NCBI GenBank assembly: GCA_050050615.1
Contig: JASFTV010000105.1
Coordinates: forward strand, 1 to 10,280
DNA: 10,280 bases
Source of the DNA: JASFTV01 sp050050615
Lineage (GTDB): Bacteria > Desulfobacterota > DSM-4660 > Desulfatiglandales > HGW-15
Reading direction: 5' to 3'
Part shown: positions 5,847-10,280 of the stretch, one piece after another
Layout: each line of letters opens with the position of its first letter
Numbering within the stretch: position 1 is the first letter of the stretch
Position numbers and translations under genes: made by a program
The notes under the pieces: model-generated
Database searches by the model: none
What the model was told of the DNA's origin: nothing
Seen by the model: only the letters and a program-made list of their open reading frames with translations

Positions 5847-6284
5847 CTATGCTTTTGCCTTCTCTTCTTCAGCTCGCTTGATTTCCTCCTCTATAAATCC
5901 AACCAGTGCTTCGCCCTGCATCAAGTTGCCCAACTCTGATTCCAGATCCGAAGCCTCGATGACCAGAACCCACCCATTGCCGTAAGGGTCCGAGTTGATC
6001 AGGCTTGAATCATCCTCCAGGTCTTCGTTAACCTCTACGATTTCTCCAGACACGGGGGCCACCAGGTTGCCTATCCATTTTCGTGATTGGATCTTGCCGC
6101 AGACCTCCCCTTGGCTGACTTCATCCTCCTCATCGGGAAGATCCACGAAAACGATGTCACCTGCCTCTTTTTGGAAGAAATCATTCATACCCACTTTCAC
6201 CTTGCCTCCATCCACTCTCGCCCAGCTATGATCTTTGTGGTAGTAGAGTTCGTCGGGCATATCATAGCCTTTGATATCTGCCAT
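5847..6284 (-). CDS. gcvH: GcvH-like lipoyl carrier protein
   Basis: This 145-aa protein matches the H-protein fold: HSWARVDGGKVKVGMNDF, AGDIVFVDLP, APVSGEIVEVNEDL and NSDPYGNGWVLVIE. The lipoyl-lysine is K69, by alignment of SRKWIGNLVAP with the usual ESVKAxSDxYAP. H-proteins carry the aminomethyl group in glycine cleavage; relatives act in sulfur metabolism (LbpA). No gcvT or gcvP lies in the window, and instead a lipoate ligase and a radical-SAM gene follow, so a carrier used elsewhere or a scattered gcv set are both possible. The charged tail KRAEEEKAKA is an extension. A perfect SD, AAAGGAGGT, precedes the ATG. Confidence 0.9.
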   Translation of the reverse strand: MADIKGYDMPDELYYHKDHSWARVDGGKVKVGMNDFFQKEAGDIVFVDLPDEEDEVSQGEVCGKIQSRKWIGNLVAPVSGEIVEVNEDLEDDSSLINSDPYGNGWVLVIEASDLESELGNLMQGEALVGFIEEEIKRAEEEKAKA

Positions 6285-6333
6285 CGCTCATAACCTCCTT
6301 TCTAACCATTATGGATTAACATGGCACAGCATT

Positions 6334-6343
6334 GTGTGCACAC
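6334..6343. repeat. 10-bp palindrome upstream of gcvH
   Basis: GTGTGCACAC, about 50 nt before the gcvH start and downstream of the candidate promoter. It may be an operator or chance. Confidence 0.2.
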
Positions 6344-6446
6344 TCATAGCTCAGAACACGAGACCGACCGCCTCACGGAGCAGGGTACGAAGGAGGCCCT
6401 CGTCTGCATGCGCCAAAACAGGCGTACTGAAGAGAATTCGTCGCAA

Positions 6447-6475
6447 TCTATAAACCATTGACCCATAAATCGCAA
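6447..6475 (-). promoter_or_regulatory. Candidate promoter for gcvH
   Basis: Minus strand TTGCGA (6470-6475), a 17-nt spacer, TATAGA (6447-6452); each hexamer matches 4/6. It lies 11 nt past the hisD stop and about 160 nt before gcvH. No terminator is visible between hisD and gcvH, so read-through is also possible. Confidence 0.35.
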
Positions 6476-6485
6476 CAAGAAATAG

Positions 6486-7778
6486 CTATTCAAATCTTGC
6501 CCTTACAGCTCTGGCGTGATTGGGCAGCCCTTCGGCTTCCGCCAGTGTGATCACGACCTCTTTTAGACTGGAGAGACCTTTTTTGCTCAAATACTGAAAG
6601 GTCGGCTTTTTTATGAATTCATCCACAGAAAGCCCCGAAAACATCCTGGCGCATTGACCGGTGGGCAGAACGTGATTGGTCCCCGAAGCATAGTCCCCCA
6701 CTGGAACGGGCGCATATGGGCCGAGAAAAATTGATCCGGCATGCCTTATTTTGCTCAGGAAAGAAAAGGGATCCCGAGTAATGATCTGAAGGTGCTCAGC
6801 CGCATATTCGTTAGCGAAATCAATGGCCTGTTCGATATCTGAGGCGACGAGTACGTGGGAGTGCTTGCGTAGCGAAGTCTCAAAAATTTCCTTTCTTGGA
6901 AGGGTTTCAAATTCCCGGTTGATCCCATCACAGACATCCTCTGCCAGTTCTTGGGAAGTCGTGATCAGAACCGCCGCCGAATCAGGGTCATGTTCAATCT
7001 GGGATAGAAAGTCTAGAGTGATCCACCTCCCATCTGCGCTTTCGTCGGCCAAGATCAGAGCCTCGCTCGGGCCTGCCGGAGAGTCTATGTCAACCTGACC
7101 GTAGACGATCATTTTGGCGGCGGTCACGTATTTGTTGCCAGGCCCAACGATCTTGTCCACCCTGGGAATGCTTTCTGTGCCGTACGCTTGAGCCGCTATG
7201 CCCCAAGGGCCTCCCACCTTGAAGATGTCAGTGCACCCAGCCACGTCAGCGGCCACAAGGGTAACAGGGTTGACCTCCATGCCCTTGCCGGGGGGTGTGG
7301 TGATCAGGATTTCCTTTACGCCCGCCACCCTGGCCGGAATGACAGTCATGAGTACCGTACTGGGATATGCGGCTCTTCCGCCCGGGATGTAGCATCCCAC
7401 TCGGTCCATGGCCCTGGTCACGCGACCGGCGAGGATACCGTCCGCGATCTCCGTGGACCACATCTCCCGCTCCCTTTGTGCTTGGTGGAACTTTTCGATG
7501 TTTTTTGCGGCCTGCTCAAGACAATCGACCAGCTTTGAATCGGCATGTTCATAGGCCCGCTCCATCTCCTTTGGCGTGACCTTAAGATCGGCACGGGTAA
7601 CATCATCCTCGAATTCCCTGTTCGCTTCCAAGAGAGAAGCGTCGCCACGATGCTTCACATCCTCTACGATTTTGCGGACGTCTTCATAGACGGTAGAGAT
7701 ATCCTCCGTAGATCTCTTGAACAGAGCTTGACGTTCTTCAGGACTCAGGGCCTCAATTTTTTCAGGTCTTATGTTCAT
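6486..7778 (-). CDS. hisD: Histidinol dehydrogenase
   Basis: HisD carries out the last two steps of histidine synthesis, oxidising L-histidinol to L-histidine with two NAD+ in the cytoplasm. The 430-aa length is typical. Motifs appear in order: VGCYIPGG (128-134), VDKIVGPGNKYVTAAK (207-222), DSPAGPSE, QIEHD with zinc ligands Q260 and H263, AAEHL with catalytic E328/H329, GDYASGTNHVLPTG with zinc ligand D362, and EGLPNHA with H421. All key residues are present. An SD (AAGGAG) lies 12 nt before the ATG. The gene starts 19 nt after the Nudix stop, so the two are probably one operon. No other his genes are in the window. Confidence 0.96.
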   Translation of the reverse strand: MNIRPEKIEALSPEERQALFKRSTEDISTVYEDVRKIVEDVKHRGDASLLEANREFEDDVTRADLKVTPKEMERAYEHADSKLVDCLEQAAKNIEKFHQAQREREMWSTEIADGILAGRVTRAMDRVGCYIPGGRAAYPSTVLMTVIPARVAGVKEILITTPPGKGMEVNPVTLVAADVAGCTDIFKVGGPWGIAAQAYGTESIPRVDKIVGPGNKYVTAAKMIVYGQVDIDSPAGPSEALILADESADGRWITLDFLSQIEHDPDSAAVLITTSQELAEDVCDGINREFETLPRKEIFETSLRKHSHVLVASDIEQAIDFANEYAAEHLQIITRDPFSFLSKIRHAGSIFLGPYAPVPVGDYASGTNHVLPTGQCARMFSGLSVDEFIKKPTFQYLSKKGLSSLKEVVITLAEAEGLPNHARAVRARFE

Positions 7779-7797
7779 GTTCCGCTTTTTCTCCTTT

Positions 7798-8310
7798 TTA
7801 GCTTCTCATCCTACAGTAGTCCCCGAGAGCGTCCACGGTGCTCTGAAAGGCGAGAGCACGCCACGGGATCTCCTTGGGGCGGTAAAGCCTTACATCCTGG
7901 CTTTCATCGCCTATGATCAGGTCCCCGGACAAATATTCTGCCACATAGACCACAACAACCACCAGCCGTCCGGGATAAGAGTAAACTCCGAGCAGCTTGT
8001 TGATGCTGGTCTTGAGGCCGCATTCTTCCTCGGTTTCCCTCAGGGCGGCCGCTTTGACCTCCTCGCCGCGATCAACATATCCGCCAGGTATGACCCACTT
8101 CCCCTTTTGCGGCTCTATGCCGCGTTTCAAAAGAACGATGCCGTTGTCCATCTCCACGATGGAGCAAGCAACCAACTTCGGGTCCAAGTAGAAGATAAAA
8201 TCGCACCGGGAGCAGACCAGTCGGGCCGGCTCTCGATCCTTTGTTATCATGGATGTCAGCTTTGCCCCGCAGACAGGGCAATAACGAAATTCGTAATCAT
8301 CGTGCAACAT
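7798..8310 (-). CDS. Zinc-ribbon Nudix hydrolase
   Basis: This 170-aa protein has an N-terminal zinc ribbon (C11/C14, C33/C36) and then a Nudix domain. The 23-residue box GYVDRGE...RETEEECGL (77-99) matches GX5EX7REUXEEXGU except for Thr at one hydrophobic position. Nudix enzymes cleave nucleoside diphosphates linked to another group. The zinc-ribbon form recalls NADH pyrophosphatase-like proteins, but the substrate cannot be read from sequence. Its stop is 19 nt from the hisD start. A strong SD (AAAGGAGG) sits unusually far, about 15 nt, before the ATG; a stop codon in frame upstream rules out a longer protein. Confidence 0.9.
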   Translation of the reverse strand: MLHDDYEFRYCPVCGAKLTSMITKDREPARLVCSRCDFIFYLDPKLVACSIVEMDNGIVLLKRGIEPQKGKWVIPGGYVDRGEEVKAAALRETEEECGLKTSINKLLGVYSYPGRLVVVVVYVAEYLSGDLIIGDESQDVRLYRPKEIPWRALAFQSTVDALGDYCRMRS

Positions 8311-8372
8311 GCCTGTTACTCAGGTCCTCCTTTTGCGGCGATACGTTATGGGTTTCAAAGCGCTCATATCAT

Positions 8373-8429
8373 GACATGGCCCCTCTGTTTCAGAGGCTCC
8401 AGCCGTTCCATCCGGGAAAGGGCCATATC
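8373..8429. repeat. Imperfect hairpin in the Nudix-hisD upstream region
   Basis: GACATGGCCC (8373-8382) pairs 9/10 with GGGCCATATC (8420-8429). Inside is a 6-bp hairpin, CCTCTG-TTT-CAGAGG (8382-8396). It lies between the ChaN-like stop and the Nudix start. No T-tract follows on the minus strand, so it may be leader structure rather than a terminator. Confidence 0.3.
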
Positions 8430-8470
8430 GTGCGATTAGCGGGATCTATTGCTGGCAGAGAGCTCATGTC

Positions 8471-9427
8471 TTACTTTTCGTGAAATTTCGTGACTCTGTG
8501 AGGATACTTGGGCGTTAGCCAAAGATAATCGGCTGTCCCCTTCTCAATGGCCGTCTTTTCAGTCAGGGGATAGGGCAGGATGGTGACCATAGAGGCGGGA
8601 TGGCGCCTGATCGTTCGGTCAGGGATACCAAATTTGTTGACAATGTGCCCGTTCCCGGTAAACACAACCAATTTTTGCCTTTTGTTTCTTGAATGGTTCG
8701 CGATGTTATTGGCCATCGTCTCTTCCCAGACACATTGTGCCTCGTAGAAGTACTCAAAGTTCCCCAGCTCCTGGTGTGCACGTTGTTCATGAACCTGACG
8801 GAGGTAAGCGCGATGGGCTTCATTGCTGAGATCTATGTCCTCAGGGAGTTGATTCCTTTCAGCAACGTCCAGTCCTTCTAATCCTGTTCTTGCTACTTTT
8901 CTGACGATCTCCTTGGGGGCATTGACGGCAAGGACCTGTATCCTCTTATCCCGTGCCAATAACATGAGCGGACGATAAAGATGATAACCATATCCCCAGC
9001 TGCCATTCCAGTCTACACCCTTGAGGAACTGACTTTCAGTGACCCCCCCTTGCAAATAGCGATCAAGGAGTTCCTGGTCTTGTAACTGAAAAAATTCCAT
9101 GGCAACGGTTAGGGGGCTGCAGCAGTTGATCAAAGCCTGGAGAATCTGGACGTGTATGAGATGATGTTCGGGATTATCATGAACTTCACCGATGAAGATA
9201 AGATCTTTGGATACGATCCGCTCGATCAATTCTTCAAAGGAAAGTGCTTTGCCTTCCTTAATATCCACGATTTGACCTATCCAGAAGTGGCCCGAGACAC
9301 CCGGTATGGTCGCCATGGGGGGTGGGGAAAGCTTCATGCCAGCGCAACCAAGAGCAAAAAAGAAGGAGATAAACGGCATGAAGAAAATGAGAGGTCTCTG
9401 AAATACCACTGATTTGCCTAGCCTCAT
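8471..9427 (-). CDS. ChaN-like lipoprotein (haem-binding uptake / Tiki-TraB fold family)
   Basis: The protein has 318 residues from the ATG at 9427; a TTG one codon earlier is less likely. After a basic start a hydrophobic stretch (IFFMPFISFFF) leads to the lipobox ALGC, so it should be lipidated at about C28 and anchored in a membrane facing the periplasm. The mature part has IGEVHDNPEHH with the GExH signature, AMEFFQ, and TGNGHI near residue 260, as in ChaN. ChaN family members bind haem and some relatives are proteases; the function here is not settled. The SD is weak. It lies 160 nt ahead of the Nudix gene on the same strand and is divergent from the GNAT gene. Confidence 0.85.
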   Translation of the reverse strand: MRLGKSVVFQRPLIFFMPFISFFFALGCAGMKLSPPPMATIPGVSGHFWIGQIVDIKEGKALSFEELIERIVSKDLIFIGEVHDNPEHHLIHVQILQALINCCSPLTVAMEFFQLQDQELLDRYLQGGVTESQFLKGVDWNGSWGYGYHLYRPLMLLARDKRIQVLAVNAPKEIVRKVARTGLEGLDVAERNQLPEDIDLSNEAHRAYLRQVHEQRAHQELGNFEYFYEAQCVWEETMANNIANHSRNKRQKLVVFTGNGHIVNKFGIPDRTIRRHPASMVTILPYPLTEKTAIEKGTADYLWLTPKYPHRVTKFHEK

Positions 9428-9516
9428 CAATAGATTATCTTAGGAATCTTCCAACCGCCGCAAGGAGACTGAAAAAGTCCGAGCGAAACGGTGACAGGAG
9501 TACTTGGACAATTCCC

Positions 9517-9546
9517 TTGACTACTCCCATTCCTATCAAATACCCT
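9517..9546 (+). promoter_or_regulatory. Weak candidate promoter for the GNAT gene
   Basis: TTGACT (9517-9522, 5/6), an 18-nt spacer, TACCCT (9541-9546, 3/6), about 80 nt before the GNAT start. The -10 is poor. No convincing promoter for the ChaN-like gene was found in the same divergent region. Confidence 0.2.
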
Positions 9547-9624
9547 ACACGTGTGCAAGCCGATTATGCGATGTGCACCGCTCATCCCCTGAACCAAAAG
9601 GTTCTTACATGAGAGGCCTTTAAC

Positions 9625-10203
9625 ATGCCAGGACATTACCCAAAAGAGATCATTTTGAAGGATGGCACAGGGGTAACCTTGAGGCCTCTGCAGAAAGAAG
9701 ACGAAGATCCTTTGTATGAGATGTACCAGAGACTCTCTGAGGATGATCGATGGTTCCTGGAGAACGACGTATCTGATTTCGAAACAGTCCAGAAATGGGT
9801 GAAAGCCCTTGATATGAAAAAGTTGATCTCTATCGTGGCGGTGCTGGAAGGCAGGATCATCGCACATGCCACGCTTATCCGAAAATATTACGGCGCCAAC
9901 AGCCATATTGGCAAAATCCGGATTTCTGTGGATCCATCATTTCGTGAAAGACATCTGGGGACCTGGATACTCCTGGACCTCAACAATCTGGCCATTTCAT
10001 TAAAGCTGGAGATCCTTATTATGCGCTTGGTGGAAGGCTGGGATTCGTATGTGATGAAGGGTGTCAAGAGACTGGACTTTCATGAAGAGGCGGTATTAAA
10101 GAATTATCTCAAGGACAGGGCAGGAAACCCTCACAACCTTATCATTATGGTTAAACATCTCCAAGGGGCTTGGGCGAGTTCGGAAGATATCATCCCGAGC
10201 TGA
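9625..10203 (+). CDS. GNAT-family N-acetyltransferase
   Basis: GNAT enzymes move an acyl group from acyl-CoA to an amine. The 192-aa protein starts MPGHYPKEIILKDGTGVTLRPL, with the usual beta1 strand and RPLxxxD beginning. Motif A is IRISVDPSFRERHLGTWIL (99-117); R109-x-x-G112 fits the acyl-CoA pyrophosphate loop, although the last small residue is Trp. The C-terminal GNPHNLIIMVK strand is typical of GNATs related to domains fused to acyl-CoA synthetases. The substrate, protein or small molecule, is not predictable. An SD (GAGAGG) lies 8 nt before the ATG. It is the only plus-strand gene. The 77 nt after it show nothing. Confidence 0.85.
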   Translation: MPGHYPKEIILKDGTGVTLRPLQKEDEDPLYEMYQRLSEDDRWFLENDVSDFETVQKWVKALDMKKLISIVAVLEGRIIAHATLIRKYYGANSHIGKIRISVDPSFRERHLGTWILLDLNNLAISLKLEILIMRLVEGWDSYVMKGVKRLDFHEEAVLKNYLKDRAGNPHNLIIMVKHLQGAWASSEDIIPS

Positions 10204-10280
10204 GAAATAATGCATCAGTGACGTTCAAAAGTGTTCGCATGGACCATCCTCCCTTGTAGAAAGTCTTTTGCAGGCCATGA

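Noticed and set aside
9427..9906. 159-codon minus-strand ORF
   Set aside because: Antisense to the GNAT gene start and with no family resemblance; GNAT has an SD and a typical N-terminus.

Overview
The window looks like a moderate-GC bacterial chromosome. The gene content suits a Deltaproteobacteria/Desulfobacterota-like organism: a GcvH-like protein beside a lipoate ligase and a radical-SAM enzyme, plus many short dispersed palindromes. This placement is inferred from gene style only. Almost everything is on the minus strand; a single GNAT gene at the right end is on the plus strand.

Positions 1-1761 (minus, cut by the window edge) encode a signalling protein: zinc-ribbon cysteines, a class III nucleotidyl cyclase domain, then a large AAA/STAND-type ATPase. 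Its roughly 290-nt leader holds a good sigma70-like promoter (2055-2083), a strong SD with a 33-codon ORF, and an intrinsic terminator lying inside that ORF. This is a candidate attenuator.

Positions 2287-3093 are a tRNA region on the minus strand. In transcription order it has a near-consensus promoter, tRNA-Lys(TTT), two broken tRNA-Glu copies, an intact tRNA-Glu(TTC), a partial 3' tRNA-Glu copy, an intrinsic terminator and one last fragment. In each broken copy a TCCCGC...GCGGGA hairpin replaces part of the tRNA body. The same hairpin type recurs at 4530-4548. A second palindrome family with an ATAAAATCG core lies after tRNA-Lys and after the radical-SAM gene.

Positions 3222-6284 (minus) form a lipoylation set: gcvH-like acceptor protein, LplA-type lipoate ligase, and a radical-SAM enzyme that may be a LipS-type lipoyl synthase. 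Gaps of roughly 200-370 bp separate the three and carry repeats, so cotranscription is possible but unproven.

Positions 6486-8310 (minus) hold a Nudix hydrolase and hisD, tightly spaced and probably one operon. Positions 8471-9427 (minus) encode a ChaN-like lipoprotein. A divergent GNAT acetyltransferase lies at 9625-10203 (plus).
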